A stretch of 64,000 nucleotides of DNA. Source: [Ruminococcus] lactaris ATCC 29176 (GTDB taxonomy: Bacteria > Bacillota > Clostridia > Lachnospirales > Lachnospiraceae). Of the stretch, positions 53,880-63,651 are shown piece by piece (position 1 is the first letter of the stretch; every line of letters begins with the position of its first letter). The stretch covers positions 1,674,001 through 1,738,000 of the forward strand of contig NZ_CP102292.1 in assembly GCF_025152405.1 (NCBI RefSeq), in the 5' to 3' direction. Under the pieces are notes generated by a model. The model was not told the origin of the DNA. It was given only the letters and a program-made list of their open reading frames with translations, and did not search any database. Both the position numbers and the translations under genes were made by a program.

Positions 53880-54422
53880 TTACATATATACGATAGATTC
53901 TGCTATTTCGTCTGCTTTTTCCTTTCCATATAAAACACTCACCAGTTCCAGTGAAAACCTGACGGCAGTTCCCATTCCCCGAGATGTCGTGATCCTTCCA
54001 TCCGTCACTACCGGCTCGTAGCTTACTTCAAGACAGTTCAGTTTCTCTTCAAAGGACGGATAACAGCATGCCCTTTTTCCTTTCAGCATTCCCAGTTCTC
54101 CAAGGACACTCGGTGCTGCACAGATCGCCGCAATGTGCTTTTCCTTCTTTTCTGCCTGATTCAGCAGTCTGCAAAGTCCTGCATGCTCTTTCAGATGCAG
54201 CGTCCCCGGCATTCCTCCCGGAAGTACATACAGATCCGCTTCTCCTGCTTCCTCGATCATCCGGTCTGCCTCTACCTTGATCCCATGTGCTCCTGTAATC
54301 TCTTTTCTATCCATCACAGAAACCATTTCCACCTCTGCTCCGGCTCTACGCAGGACATCTACGACAGTAAGTCCTTCAATTTCTTCAAATCCATCTGCCA
54401 GAAATACATAAGCTTTCTTCAT
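53880..54422 (-). CDS. DJ-1/PfpI family protein
   Basis: It is 180 residues with the family core: AYVFLADGFEEIEGLTVVDV (acidic residue of the active site), LYVLPGGMPGTLHL and the nucleophilic cysteine in IAAICAAPSVLGEL. DJ-1 members act as deglycases, glyoxalase III-like enzymes or chaperones; which applies is uncertain. It stands alone, divergent from the CYTH gene at 54577. Confidence 0.9.
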   Translation of the reverse strand: MKKAYVFLADGFEEIEGLTVVDVLRRAGAEVEMVSVMDRKEITGAHGIKVEADRMIEEAGEADLYVLPGGMPGTLHLKEHAGLCRLLNQAEKKEKHIAAICAAPSVLGELGMLKGKRACCYPSFEEKLNCLEVSYEPVVTDGRITTSRGMGTAVRFSLELVSVLYGKEKADEIAESIVYM

Positions 54423-54576
54423 GTCTATGCCTCCTCATTCTTTGCATACGCAATTAGTGTAACAAATGTCTTCTTTAAATGCAATGGTTTACATTTATTC
54501 TTCCCTATACTATCATAAAGAGAAGAGCTGTATTTCAGTCCTGAACATCAGAATTTTTTTATAAAGGAGCATACCT

Positions 54577-55098
54577 ATGGAAATCGAACGTAAATTTCTT
54601 ATCAAAGACCTGCACTCTCTTCCTTTTTCAATAGAAGCTTATCCTCACCGTGAACTGGAGCAGGCCTATCTCTGTACCGGACCGGTCGTGCGGATTCGTA
54701 AAGATGATGAACAATATTTTCTCACTTATAAATCCAAAGGGCTTATGATCCGGGAGGAATATAATCTTCCTCTCAACCGCCAGGCTTATCTGCATCTCCG
54801 CGAAAAAGCTGACGGCAGGATCATCCAGAAGACACGGTATGTCATTCCCCTTGACGAAGTCACTGATTCATCCCCGTCACAGAAAGAAAGTCATCTTTCC
54901 CCACAGTTCAGGGAAAAAGGTGTTTCTCTTTTCCTTGAACTGGATATTTTTAAAGGCGATCTTGCCCCATTGTTTCTCGCAGAGATTGAATTTCCTGACG
55001 AGGAAACTGCACGTAACTATCAGGCTCCTGACTGGCTTGGTGAAGATGTCACACACCTGTCTCTGTACCACAACAGTACTTTAAGTCAGTTAAAATAA
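54577..55098 (+). CDS. CYTH-domain protein
   Basis: It is 173 residues and starts MEIERKFLI, the ExExK signature of CYTH tunnel enzymes. Charged pairs typical of the triphosphate-binding tunnel follow (VVRIRKDDEQYFLTYKSKG; LFLELDIF; LFLAEIEFP). Family members hydrolyse triphosphates or bind phosphorylated nucleotides; inorganic triphosphatase is the likely activity. An AAAGGAG ribosome site precedes the ATG. Confidence 0.88.
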   Translation: MEIERKFLIKDLHSLPFSIEAYPHRELEQAYLCTGPVVRIRKDDEQYFLTYKSKGLMIREEYNLPLNRQAYLHLREKADGRIIQKTRYVIPLDEVTDSSPSQKESHLSPQFREKGVSLFLELDIFKGDLAPLFLAEIEFPDEETARNYQAPDWLGEDVTHLSLYHNSTLSQLK

Positions 55099-55236
55099 TG
55101 CAGACAGATCCGGTATTTGCAACAGTTTATTGAATTTTGCATATTTTTCACATTCTGTTGCATTTTAATTCCTGTAGCTAAAATCTTGGTATAATCTATT
55201 CACATTACTATCGATTTTATGCAGGGAGGTACGGCG

Positions 55237-55611
55237 TTGGCAAATATTCAGCTTGCGAAAAATCTGCTCCAGCTCCGACAGGAACATCATTACACGCAGA
55301 AGCAACTCGGAGATAAACTTAATATCACACATCAGGCGTACTCCTATTACGAAACCGGACATCGTGATCCCAATATTGATATGCTCACAAAGCTTTCTGC
55401 TCTTTATGGATTTTCGATTGAACAGCTTCTGACAGTTCCCTGCAGTATAAAAAATTCTTTTGCAAAAGAATCTGCAAATACTTACCATACCGGGCTGATC
55501 ATCACAACCGGTGATACGATCTATCTGACTGAAGAGGAGGCCGAACTTCTCATCCGTTTGCGGGAAGCGTCTGATGATGATCGGAAACTCATTAAGAAAA
55601 TCCTTGATTAA
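55237..55611 (+). CDS. XRE-family transcription regulator
   Basis: I take the TTG at 55237 as start because GGGAGGT lies just upstream of it and downstream of the ATG at 55219. The 124-residue protein has a Cro/CI helix-turn-helix (LLQLRQEHHYTQKQLGDKLN, ITHQAYSYYETGHRDPNIDM) and a helical C-terminal part (TEEEAELLIRLREASDDDRK). Target genes are not evident. Upstream TTGCATATTTTTC and TATAAT-like elements (about 55136-55197) may be its promoter. Confidence 0.85.
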   Translation: MANIQLAKNLLQLRQEHHYTQKQLGDKLNITHQAYSYYETGHRDPNIDMLTKLSALYGFSIEQLLTVPCSIKNSFAKESANTYHTGLIITTGDTIYLTEEEAELLIRLREASDDDRKLIKKILD

Positions 55612-55627
55612 GTGTATGCTGGTTTTC

Positions 55628-55696
55628 AAAAAAAGAACCGAAATCTCTGATGACTGAGGAAATCCCTCATCACCTTAGATTCCGGTTCTTTTTATA
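55628..55696. terminator. Bidirectional terminator between the XRE gene and hom
   Basis: AAAAAAAGAACCG...AATCT pairs with AGATTCCGGTTCTTTTT; an inner stem GAGG...CCTC adds stability. Genes on both sides point towards it. Confidence 0.85.
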
Positions 55697-55767
55697 CTTT
55701 TTCAGCTTTTATCCTTTTCTTACAGATCTTTTTCAGAGATCTTCCTGCAGAAAATATTCTTTTCCGA

Positions 55768-56985
55768 TCAGTCTGCCAGACGGATCATATGAATAATCTC
55801 CGGGAATGCCTCTGCCTTTTTAGAGTAAGTTCCTTCCGTCATTACTTCTGTTATAAATCCAAATTCATCTTCCAGGCCCTCTGTCTCCACAATCTCAACA
55901 GAACCAAATGCTTCTCTGATCTGTTCCTTCTGAGCTTCTGATCTGCCCTGAACCCTTACAAAGAAACGATGCTCTGCCTCTGCATTCGGGATCAGCTCCA
56001 GCTCTCCTGCATCCCATCTTGTCACAACATTTCTGTGAAGATGCTTTGCCGCATCTACCACGTCTGCAACAACGGCACTTGCTGTCGGAAGTTTACCTGC
56101 TCCACTTCCGTAGAACATTGCATCTCCAAGCATATTGCCACGGACAAAAACTGCATTAAATACATCATTTACATTACAGAGCGGGTGCTCTTCTGAAAGA
56201 AGCATCGGTGCAACCAGTACACTGAACGTATCTCCCACACGTTTGCTTGAAGCAAGGAGCTTGATCGCCATATTCAGTTTCTTGGCATACTTCATATCTT
56301 CTGTCGTGATCTTTGTGATTCCTTCTGTATGGATTTTTTCAAAATCTACGTGCTGACCGGAGATCAGAGATGTAAGAATCGCAATCTTTCTGCATGCGTC
56401 ATGTCCCTCTACATCTGCCTCAGGATTTCTCTCTGCATATCCCTTATCCTGAGCCTCCTTCAGAACTTCTGCATAATCTGCACCCTCAAAGAACATCTTT
56501 GTCATCATGTAGTTCGTTGTTCCGTTCAGGATTCCGATTACTTCATCAATACGGTCTGCTGTCAGAGAAGAATTCAATGCACGGATAATCGGAATGCCTC
56601 CTCCTACACTTGCCTCAAACATAAAGTTGATCTCCCGTTCACGGGCAATCTCAAGCAGCTCCGCACCATGCTTTGCAACCAGTGCTTTATTGGATGTTGC
56701 CACACTCTTGCCTGCTTCCAGGCACTTCTTTACAAATGTATAGGCAGGTTCAATTCCTCCCATCGTCTCTACAACGATCGCTACTTCAGGATCATTGAGA
56801 ATCGTATCAAAATCATGCGTCAGAATCTCTTCCACAGGATCTCCCGGAAAGTCTCTGAGATCCAGTACATATTTTACATAAATCTCATCCTGTACTCTTT
56901 CATTGATCAGGCTGCCATTCGTACGAATCACTTCTACAACACCTGATCCAACTGTACCGTATCCCATTACTGCTATATTTATCAT
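55768..56985 (-). CDS. hom: Homoserine dehydrogenase
   Basis: It is 405 residues with NIAVMGYGTVGSGVVEVI (NAD-binding), then FEASVGGGIPIIRALNSSLT and GILNGTTNYMMTKMFFEGAD with the catalytic region DVEGHDACRKIAILTSL. The C-terminal about 75 residues form an ACT regulatory domain (EHRFFVRVQGRSEAQKEQIR), so threonine feedback is likely. It makes homoserine for threonine and methionine. Its start overlaps the prfB stop by 4 bp. Confidence 0.97.
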   Translation of the reverse strand: MINIAVMGYGTVGSGVVEVIRTNGSLINERVQDEIYVKYVLDLRDFPGDPVEEILTHDFDTILNDPEVAIVVETMGGIEPAYTFVKKCLEAGKSVATSNKALVAKHGAELLEIAREREINFMFEASVGGGIPIIRALNSSLTADRIDEVIGILNGTTNYMMTKMFFEGADYAEVLKEAQDKGYAERNPEADVEGHDACRKIAILTSLISGQHVDFEKIHTEGITKITTEDMKYAKKLNMAIKLLASSKRVGDTFSVLVAPMLLSEEHPLCNVNDVFNAVFVRGNMLGDAMFYGSGAGKLPTASAVVADVVDAAKHLHRNVVTRWDAGELELIPNAEAEHRFFVRVQGRSEAQKEQIREAFGSVEIVETEGLEDEFGFITEVMTEGTYSKKAEAFPEIIHMIRLAD

Positions 56986-58110
56986 TCTTTCTTTCCTTTC
57001 TGTGCTTCTGCATCCATGCTCAGATATGCATTGATAAACGGATCGATATTTCCATCCATCACTGCCCCTACATTGCTGATTTCTGCATTTGTCCTGTGGT
57101 CTTTTACCATTGTATACGGCTGCATAACATAAGAACGGATCTGATTTCCGAAATTAATATCACTGACTTCACCCCGGATATCCGACATTTTTTCCGCCTG
57201 TTCCTGCTGCTTAAGAAGAAGCAGCTTGGATTTCAACATCTGCATTGCCTTATCTTTGTTCATATGCTGCGAACGCTCATTCTGACACTGTACCACAATT
57301 CCTGTCGGAAGATGTGTAATACGGATTGCCGATGACGTCTTATTGATGTGCTGTCCACCTGCTCCGCTGGAACGGTACGTGTCAATCCTCAGTTCATCTT
57401 CATTGATCTCGATATCAATATCTTCCTCAATATCCGGGATCACATCACACGATGCAAAAGAGGTCTGTCTCTTTCCTGCTGCGTTAAACGGAGAGATACG
57501 CACCAGGCGGTGTACTCCCTTTTCCGAACGGAGATAACCATAGGCATTCTCTCCTTTCACTTCAAAGGTAACACCTTTGATCCCGGCCACATCTCCTTCC
57601 AGATAATCCAGTACTTCCAGTTCATACCCCTTCTTTTCTGCCCATCTGCTATACATACGGTAAAGCATTCCGGTCCAGTCCATGGCCTCTGTTCCGCCTG
57701 CTCCTGCATGGAGCGTCACAATCGCATTGTCCCGGTCATACGGTCCGATCAGAAGCGTGCTGATCCGCAGTTGCTCAAATACTGCTTCAAACTGTTGCAA
57801 CTCTTCTGCAACCTCTTCTGCTGTCTCCTCTTCTTCGTCCTCTCCAGCACTCATATCAATAAGCAGGAGCATATCCTCATAATCTGTATATAACTTTTCA
57901 ATCTCTTTTACAGAATCCTGAAGACCCTTCAATTCCTTCATTACCTGCTGTGAAACTTCAGGATTATCCCAGAATCCAGGCTCCTCAAGTCTCTTTTCCA
58001 ATTCTTCGATCCTTAGCTTCTTTGAAGCGAGGTCAAAGTGAATCCCTCAAATCTTTCAGCGGTTCTTCATATGCAGTCAGCTTTGACTTTAATTCATCTA
58101 ATAAAACCAC
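56982..58110 (-). CDS. prfB: Peptide chain release factor 2, programmed +1 frameshift
   Basis: The first frame starts at the GTG at 58110 (VVLLDELKSKLTAYEEPLKD, LRDSL) and meets TGA at 58033-58035. The site is AGGGATTCA-CTT-TGA-C: an SD-like AGGGA, then CTT TGA, the classic RF2 slip. After the +1 shift the frame continues DLASKKLRIEELEKRLEEPG to 56982. The GGQ motif (SSGAGGQHINKTSS) and codon-recognition SPF (RISPFNAAGKRQT) are present. RF2 reads UGA and UAA stops; low RF2 lets ribosomes shift and make more. Confidence 0.97.
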
Positions 58111-58157
58111 CTTAATCACCTCTTTCATATTTTATCTCAACTCTTCTGCCAGTCTGA

Positions 58158-60734
58158 TTATTTTATTTTTCTTCCACAGCACTGCTTATATTTCTTTCCA
58201 CTTCCGCATGGGCATGGATCGTTCGGATAAATCTTCTTTTCTTCACGCTTCTTCGGCTCACGTACGGATGTATCATCCTTATTCGTTCCTGTTACTTTTG
58301 CAACTTCCTCACGCTCTACCTTTTCCTCCACACGCAGATGGAACAGAGTACGGATCGTAGTCTCTGCGATGGCATTCGTCATCTCACCGAACATATCGTA
58401 TCCCATCATCTTATACTCAACCAGCGGATCTCTCTGTCCATAAGCCTGAAGTCCGATTCCCTGACGGAGCTGATCCATATCATCAATATGATCCATCCAA
58501 CGTGCATCAATTACTTTCAGCAGGATGACACGCTCCACTTCTCTGAGCTGTTCAGCCTCCGGGAACTCTGCTTCTTTACTTTCATACGCCTTGACAGCAC
58601 GTTCTTTCAACAGATGCTTCAGTTCCTTCTGTCTCATCTGACGGCATTCTTCTTCTGACGGAAGTTCCATCTGCGGGATCACTCCGTGAAGATTGATCTC
58701 GAAACCTTTAATATCCCATTCTTCCGGATCAACTTCTGTAGAAGCAAAACGGTCTGTCATGTTCTCCACATATTCGGTGATCATACTGTAGATCGTATCT
58801 CTCATACTCTCACCATCCAGCACACGACGACGCTCCGCGTAAATGATCTCTCTCTGCTCATTCATAACCTGATCGTACTCTAACAGATTCTTACGGATTC
58901 CAAAATTGTTCGCCTCGATCTTCTTCTGTGCTTTTTCGATTGCATTCGACAGCATCTTATGCTCGATCTGCTCTCCGTCTTCCACTCCCAGTGTATTGAA
59001 TACTCCCATCAGCTTCTCTGAACCAAACAGACGCATCAGATCATCTTCCAGGGAAATATAGAAACGGGATTCTCCCGGATCACCCTGACGACCGGAACGT
59101 CCACGCAACTGGTTGTCAATACGTCTGGACTCATGACGCTCTGTACCAATAATCTTCAGACCGCCTGCAGCTTTGGCATCATCATCCAGCTTGATATCCG
59201 TACCACGTCCTGCCATGTTCGTTGCGATCGTAACCGCTCCATGCACACCTGCATCTGCAACGATCTCAGCTTCTTTTTCATGGTATTTTGCATTCAGCAC
59301 ATTATGCTGGATTCCTTCTTTTTTCAGCATCCGGCTCAGCAGTTCGGAAACTTCGATGGTGATCGTACCAACCAGTACCGGCTGACCGGTCGCATGAGCT
59401 TCTTTAACTGCTTCTACAACAGCCCGGTATTTTTCCTCTTTCGTCTTATATACCGCATCTTCCAGGTCTTTTCTGAGAACCGGCTTATTGGTCGGGATCT
59501 CAATAACATCCATACCATAAATATCACGGAACTCTTTTTCCTCAGTCAGGGCTGTACCGGTCATACCACTCTTCTTATCATACTTATTAAATAAGTTCTG
59601 GAATGTGATCGTCGCAAGGGTCTTGCTCTCTCTTCTTACCTTTACATGCTCCTTCGCCTCGATTGCCTGATGAAGTCCGTCTGAATAACGGCGTCCCGGC
59701 ATGATACGTCCCGTAAACTCGTCGACGATCATAACCTCTCCTTCTTCATTCACCACATAATCCTGATCCCGGAACATCAGATTATGAGCCCGAAGGGCAA
59801 GGATGATATTATGCTGGATCTCAAGATTCTCTGCATCCGCAAGATTTTCAATATGGAAGAACTTCTCAACCTTTTTCACACCATCTTCCGTCAGGTTGAC
59901 TGTCTTCTCTTTCTCGTCAACAATAAAATCTCCCGTCTCTTCGATCTCTTCTCCCATGATCGCATTCATCTTGGAGAACTCTCCGCTCGCCTCGCCTCGC
60001 TCCAACTGACGTGCAAGTACATCGCATGCCTCATAAAGTGCTGTAGACTTTCCGCTCTGACCTGAAATGATCAGCGGTGTACGTGCCTCGTCGATCAATA
60101 CAGAATCGACCTCATCAATGATCGCATAATGCAGTCCTCTCTGTACAAGCTGTTCTTTATAAATGACCATGTTGTCACGCAGATAATCAAATCCCAGTTC
60201 ATTATTCGTTACATAAGTAATATCACAGTTATATGCTGCACGACGCTCATCATTGTCCATACTGTTCAGGACAACTCCGACGGTCAGTCCAAGAAATTCG
60301 TGTACTTTTCCCATCCACTCAGCATCACGCTTTGCCAGGTAATCATTGACAGTAACAATATGAACACCCTTGCCTTCCAGTGCATTCAGATATGCAGGAA
60401 GTGTGGACACAAGTGTCTTACCTTCTCCGGTCTTCATCTCTGAGATACGACCCTGATGAAGAATGATACCACCGATCATCTGAACTCGATAATGACGCAT
60501 ACCAATACTTCTGTAGGCACCTTCTCTTACAACTGCAAATGCTTCCGGCAGAATATCATCCAGTGTCTCGCCCTCTTTCAGACGTTCTTTGAACTCTCTG
60601 GTCTTTCCGCGAAGTTCTTCGTCCGACAATGCTTCCATCTCCGGTCCGAGAGCTTCAATCTTATCTACGATCGGATAAATACGCTTCAGCTCATTTTCAC
60701 TATGGGTTCCGAAAATCTTCTCTATAATGTTCAT
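58158..60734 (-). CDS. secA: Protein translocase ATPase SecA
   Basis: It is 858 residues. Nucleotide-binding domain 1 has [20 protein letters not shown] and [19 protein letters not shown]; domain 2 has [15 protein letters not shown] and [20 protein letters not shown]. The C-terminal zinc SEC-C motif is [17 protein letters not shown]. SecA drives secreted proteins through SecYEG; the VaFE protein here would be one client type. Upstream region to hisA (60735-60836) is non-coding. Confidence 0.98.
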   Translation of the reverse strand: MNIIEKIFGTHSENELKRIYPIVDKIEALGPEMEALSDEELRGKTREFKERLKEGETLDDILPEAFAVVREGAYRSIGMRHYRVQMIGGIILHQGRISEMKTGEGKTLVSTLPAYLNALEGKGVHIVTVNDYLAKRDAEWMGKVHEFLGLTVGVVLNSMDNDERRAAYNCDITYVTNNELGFDYLRDNMVIYKEQLVQRGLHYAIIDEVDSVLIDEARTPLIISGQSGKSTALYEACDVLARQLERGEASGEFSKMNAIMGEEIEETGDFIVDEKEKTVNLTEDGVKKVEKFFHIENLADAENLEIQHNIILALRAHNLMFRDQDYVVNEEGEVMIVDEFTGRIMPGRRYSDGLHQAIEAKEHVKVRRESKTLATITFQNLFNKYDKKSGMTGTALTEEKEFRDIYGMDVIEIPTNKPVLRKDLEDAVYKTKEEKYRAVVEAVKEAHATGQPVLVGTITIEVSELLSRMLKKEGIQHNVLNAKYHEKEAEIVADAGVHGAVTIATNMAGRGTDIKLDDDAKAAGGLKIIGTERHESRRIDNQLRGRSGRQGDPGESRFYISLEDDLMRLFGSEKLMGVFNTLGVEDGEQIEHKMLSNAIEKAQKKIEANNFGIRKNLLEYDQVMNEQREIIYAERRRVLDGESMRDTIYSMITEYVENMTDRFASTEVDPEEWDIKGFEINLHGVIPQMELPSEEECRQMRQKELKHLLKERAVKAYESKEAEFPEAEQLREVERVILLKVIDARWMDHIDDMDQLRQGIGLQAYGQRDPLVEYKMMGYDMFGEMTNAIAETTIRTLFHLRVEEKVEREEVAKVTGTNKDDTSVREPKKREEKKIYPNDPCPCGSGKKYKQCCGRKIK

Positions 60735-60836
60735 ATCCCGTAATTTACTCCTTATCTGAATCTGATTTTGACATCTCGATATACGACGCCACTATGTTAT
60801 CCATTCTATCACTATCTGAACTGTAATTCAACTAAT

Positions 60837-61622
60837 TCATGGCTTGTTAACATTGTTCACAGTTTTGCAATATTCATAGGGAATCTTTCCACCAAATAAA
60901 TCCAATGCACTTCCGATCGTAAAATCAATCTTTCCCCGGCTCTCTTTTTCAAACCGTTCCAGATCTTCCGGTGATCCAATGCCACCGGCATATGTAACCG
61001 GGATTCCATCCCATTCGCCAAGCATTCTTACCAGACCGTCATCCATCCCCGCTCCTTTTCCTTCCACGTCTACTCCGTGGATCAGGAATTCATCACAGTA
61101 CTCTGCCAGTTCATCCAGTATCTGCGGTGAAAGTGCTGCTTCTGTAAATTTCTGCCACCGGTCTGTCACAACAAAATATTTTCCATCTTTCTTTCTGCAG
61201 CTCAGATCCAGCACAATCTTCTCCTTTGTCACTGCTGCCACAAGTTTTTCAAGATTCTCTTTCTGAAACCTGCCATCCCGGAAGACATAAGAAGTTACGA
61301 TCACGTGGCTCGCCCCGGCTTCCAGATATCCGGCTGCATTGTCCGCCGTAATTCCTCCGCCGATCTGCATTCCCTGCGGATAAGCCCGCAAAGCTTCCAG
61401 TGCCTGCCGCTTTGTTTCCTCATAATATTCCGACCCTTCCGGGTTTAACAGGATGATATGCCCTCCTTTCAATCTGTCCTTCTGATAGAGTCCGGCATAC
61501 CATGCCGCATCCAGTTCTGAAGTAAAATTCGTATTTGCCTGATTTCCTTCATCCCTGAGACTTCCCCCTACGATCTGCTTCACTTTTCCGTTATGTATAT
61601 CAATACACGGTCTGAATTTCAT
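60837..61622 (-). CDS. hisA: HisA-type isomerase (eukaryote-like form)
   Basis: It is 261 residues. KFRPCIDIHNGKVKQIVGGS starts a TIM barrel; QIGGGITADNAAGYLEAGAS, KIVLDLSCRKKDGKYFVVTD and DEFLIHGVDVEGKGAGMDD follow. The long form with ...GLYQKDRLKGGHIILL resembles yeast HIS6 rather than E. coli HisA. It interconverts ProFAR and PRFAR in histidine synthesis. It stands alone, away from other his genes. Confidence 0.88.
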   Translation of the reverse strand: MKFRPCIDIHNGKVKQIVGGSLRDEGNQANTNFTSELDAAWYAGLYQKDRLKGGHIILLNPEGSEYYEETKRQALEALRAYPQGMQIGGGITADNAAGYLEAGASHVIVTSYVFRDGRFQKENLEKLVAAVTKEKIVLDLSCRKKDGKYFVVTDRWQKFTEAALSPQILDELAEYCDEFLIHGVDVEGKGAGMDDGLVRMLGEWDGIPVTYAGGIGSPEDLERFEKESRGKIDFTIGSALDLFGGKIPYEYCKTVNNVNKP

Positions 61623-61664
61623 AGCATACTTCCTTCTTTCTTTTCCAGGATTTTCAAAAGAATA

Positions 61665-61692
61665 CCACAGGAATTTTCTTACATTCCTGTGG
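61665..61692 (-). terminator. Terminator after the lipoprotein gene
   Basis: CCACAGGAAT and ATTCCTGTGG pair around GTAAGAAA on the minus strand, then TATTCTTTT follows. Confidence 0.7.
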
Positions 61693-61717
61693 CTCTTTTC
61701 TGAAACTTTCCCTTTGT

Positions 61718-62077
61718 TTAGCGGTTCTCTTCCATTGCCCGGTCTGTCTTCTTTCCGGTCTGATCAGTATTTTCCTGATTGTTCTGTACTCCGTTATCCT
61801 CTGTCAGATCGTCTGCCGCACGGTCGATCCCGTCGGTAATCCCGTCCGTCACATCTTCCACACCGTCCGTCACATCATCCACTGCATCGTCCATCACTCC
61901 ATTGCCGTTCCCCGCTGTTGCATCATTTACATTGCCATTTTCTTTCCGGTTCGTGCCATTTTTATCCTGCATCGTCTGATCTGCTGCATTATCAGCACTA
62001 TTATTGCCACATCCAACTGTGCCAAGGAGTGCAAAGGTACAAAGTATCATGACTAAAAATCTTCTGGTTCTTTTCAT
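61718..62077 (-). CDS. Small low-complexity lipoprotein
   Basis: From the ATG at 62077 (AAAGGGAGAA upstream) it has 119 residues. A lipobox follows a signal peptide (RFLVMILCTFALLGTVGC), so the cysteine at 23 or so should be lipidated. The rest is acidic and repetitive (DDAVDDVTDGVEDVTDGITD, then GIDRAADDLTEDN), close to a 7-residue repeat. Function is unknown. Confidence 0.75.
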   Translation of the reverse strand: MKRTRRFLVMILCTFALLGTVGCGNNSADNAADQTMQDKNGTNRKENGNVNDATAGNGNGVMDDAVDDVTDGVEDVTDGITDGIDRAADDLTEDNGVQNNQENTDQTGKKTDRAMEENR

Positions 62078-62168
62078 AAAAGTTCTCCCTTTCTGTATCA
62101 ATAATATTGTATTCCTACTATCTGCAAGTTCTTCAATATTTATACATCCAGGAAACATTTTCTATTTT

Positions 62169-62245
62169 ATGATGCCAGGGTCAAAAGGTCTAAGCCCACA
62201 TGAGCTTGCTCATAGGTGGGTGAAAGACCTTTTGACCTGCCCCGA
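62169..62245. repeat. Short form of the MITE-like repeat, next to the sigma-factor stop
   Basis: The first 63 bp match 40667-40729. It folds into one hairpin: GGTCAAAAGGTCT pairs with AGACCTTTTGACC, with an inner stem CCCAC/GTGGG. The element ends exactly at the stop codon of the sigma factor gene, so it serves as that gene's terminator and may even supply part of its last codons. Confidence 0.7.
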
Positions 62246-63097
62246 TTATCTTTCTGCCTTATTTCTAAGCTTTTCCATTGCACGGGACTCGATCTGACGC
62301 ACACGTTCTCTTGTCACCTTCAGCTCTTCTCCAATTTCTTCCAGCGTATGGGTTTTTCCATCCTCAAGTCCATAACGCAGCCGGATCACCTGCTTTTCCC
62401 GGTCATTCAATGCATTAAGAAGTTCACTTACTTCCTCCTTCTGGACAAGAAGATTCATCGCTTCTTCCGGTGTCGGAGAAGCTTTATCCTCCACCATATC
62501 TCCCAGGTTATTTTCTCCGTCTTCTCCTACCGGAGTTTCCAGTGAAACCGGATTCTGAAGATAGGATAAAATATTTTTTACATCCTCTGTACTCTTATCT
62601 CCCAGCTTTTCTGCGATTTCTTCCGGTGTTGCTTCTCTTCCGAGACTCTGCTGGAGTTCTTTTGAAATACGCTGAACTTTCTTCATCGCCTCTGCCACAT
62701 GAACCGGTACACGGATCTCTCTTGACTGTTGGTCGATTGCACGCTGGATCGCTTCTTTGATCCACCAGGATGCATAAGTTGAAAAGCGGTTCTCCTTTGT
62801 AAAATCGTATTTTTCCACTGCACGCATCAAGCCGATATTTCCCTCCTGGATCAGATCCATCAGTGGGATCCCTCTGCCGGTATAATGCTTGGCGATTGAT
62901 ACAACCAGCCTGAGATTTCCTTCTTCCAGTCTCCGTCTTGCCTCTTCATCACCGTCCACACTTCTGCGTCCCAGCTCTTTTTCTTCTTCTGCATCCAACA
63001 GAGGAATCTGACCGATCTCATTGAGATAGATCTTCAGCGGTTCTGTAACCTCTGTCCCTTCCGGTATATTTAATTCTTTTTCCATGCTTTTCTCCAT
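62246..63097 (-). CDS. Sigma-70 factor (RpoD/SigA-like, short, without region 1.1)
   Basis: It is 283 residues, beginning with region 1.2 (EPLKIYLNEIGQIPLLDAEEE). Region 2 has NLRLVVSIAKHYTGRGIPLM, DLIQEGNIGLMRAVEKYD and FSTYASWWIKEAIQRAI; region 4 ends VTRERVRQIESRAMEKLR. The 1.1 domain of SigA is absent. It could be the housekeeping factor or an alternative group 2 sigma; the window does not decide. A second ATG at 63085 has GGAG at better spacing and may be the true start. Confidence 0.9.
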   Translation of the reverse strand: MEKSMEKELNIPEGTEVTEPLKIYLNEIGQIPLLDAEEEKELGRRSVDGDEEARRRLEEGNLRLVVSIAKHYTGRGIPLMDLIQEGNIGLMRAVEKYDFTKENRFSTYASWWIKEAIQRAIDQQSREIRVPVHVAEAMKKVQRISKELQQSLGREATPEEIAEKLGDKSTEDVKNILSYLQNPVSLETPVGEDGENNLGDMVEDKASPTPEEAMNLLVQKEEVSELLNALNDREKQVIRLRYGLEDGKTHTLEEIGEELKVTRERVRQIESRAMEKLRNKAER

Positions 63098-63583
63098 CTA
63101 CACCTTTTCTATGATCTCACCACTGCGATATGCCGCAAGCAGTCTCTCCAGGTCTGCCACCTGTCCGTTTACAATATGTGCATCCGATGGATCCAGACCA
63201 AACTCGATCAGGATCTTATCGATCACCTTTTCATTTTCAAGCAATGCATAATACGGGTTCTTCTTCTCCACATGCGTCTCTTTTTCTGCAAGAAAATACC
63301 GTTCAAACGTCGCCATCTTATTCTTTCCAAACAATGGTGAATCCGGGGTGGAGCCAGATATACCACATGATATCCCGCCCGTCCTGACGCTCCTTTTTGT
63401 CCAGTGCAAAAAAACCTTTTCTCACATAACTTTCCAACACATCATAAAGCTCTCTTCCACGAGCTCTGTTCCCTTGGGAAGATTCAAAATGGCCTGCAAA
63501 TTGATAATCTCTGTGGACGCTGCCGCGATCGTTGGATACAGATCTGACAGCCGCTCCAAATATCTGGTCTCCAAATCTTTCAT
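63098..63583 (-). pseudogene. fbp: Class III fructose-1,6-bisphosphatase, deleted and frameshifted
   Basis: The start (63583, [20 protein letters not shown], then [19 protein letters not shown]) matches class III FBPase. The frame then jumps to a later section ([13 protein letters not shown]), and an extra T in GGATTCACC shifts frame to [20 protein letters not shown] and [14 protein letters not shown]. The end is replaced by [17 protein letters not shown]. Of about 640 residues only about 160 remain. Gluconeogenesis at this step would need another FBPase. Confidence 0.8.
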
Positions 63584-63651
63584 TCCTGCTCTCCCTGCCT
63601 GTTTTTTATTTTCCCCTCAGCAAACTTTACAAGAACTCTCTGAATCCCTGA

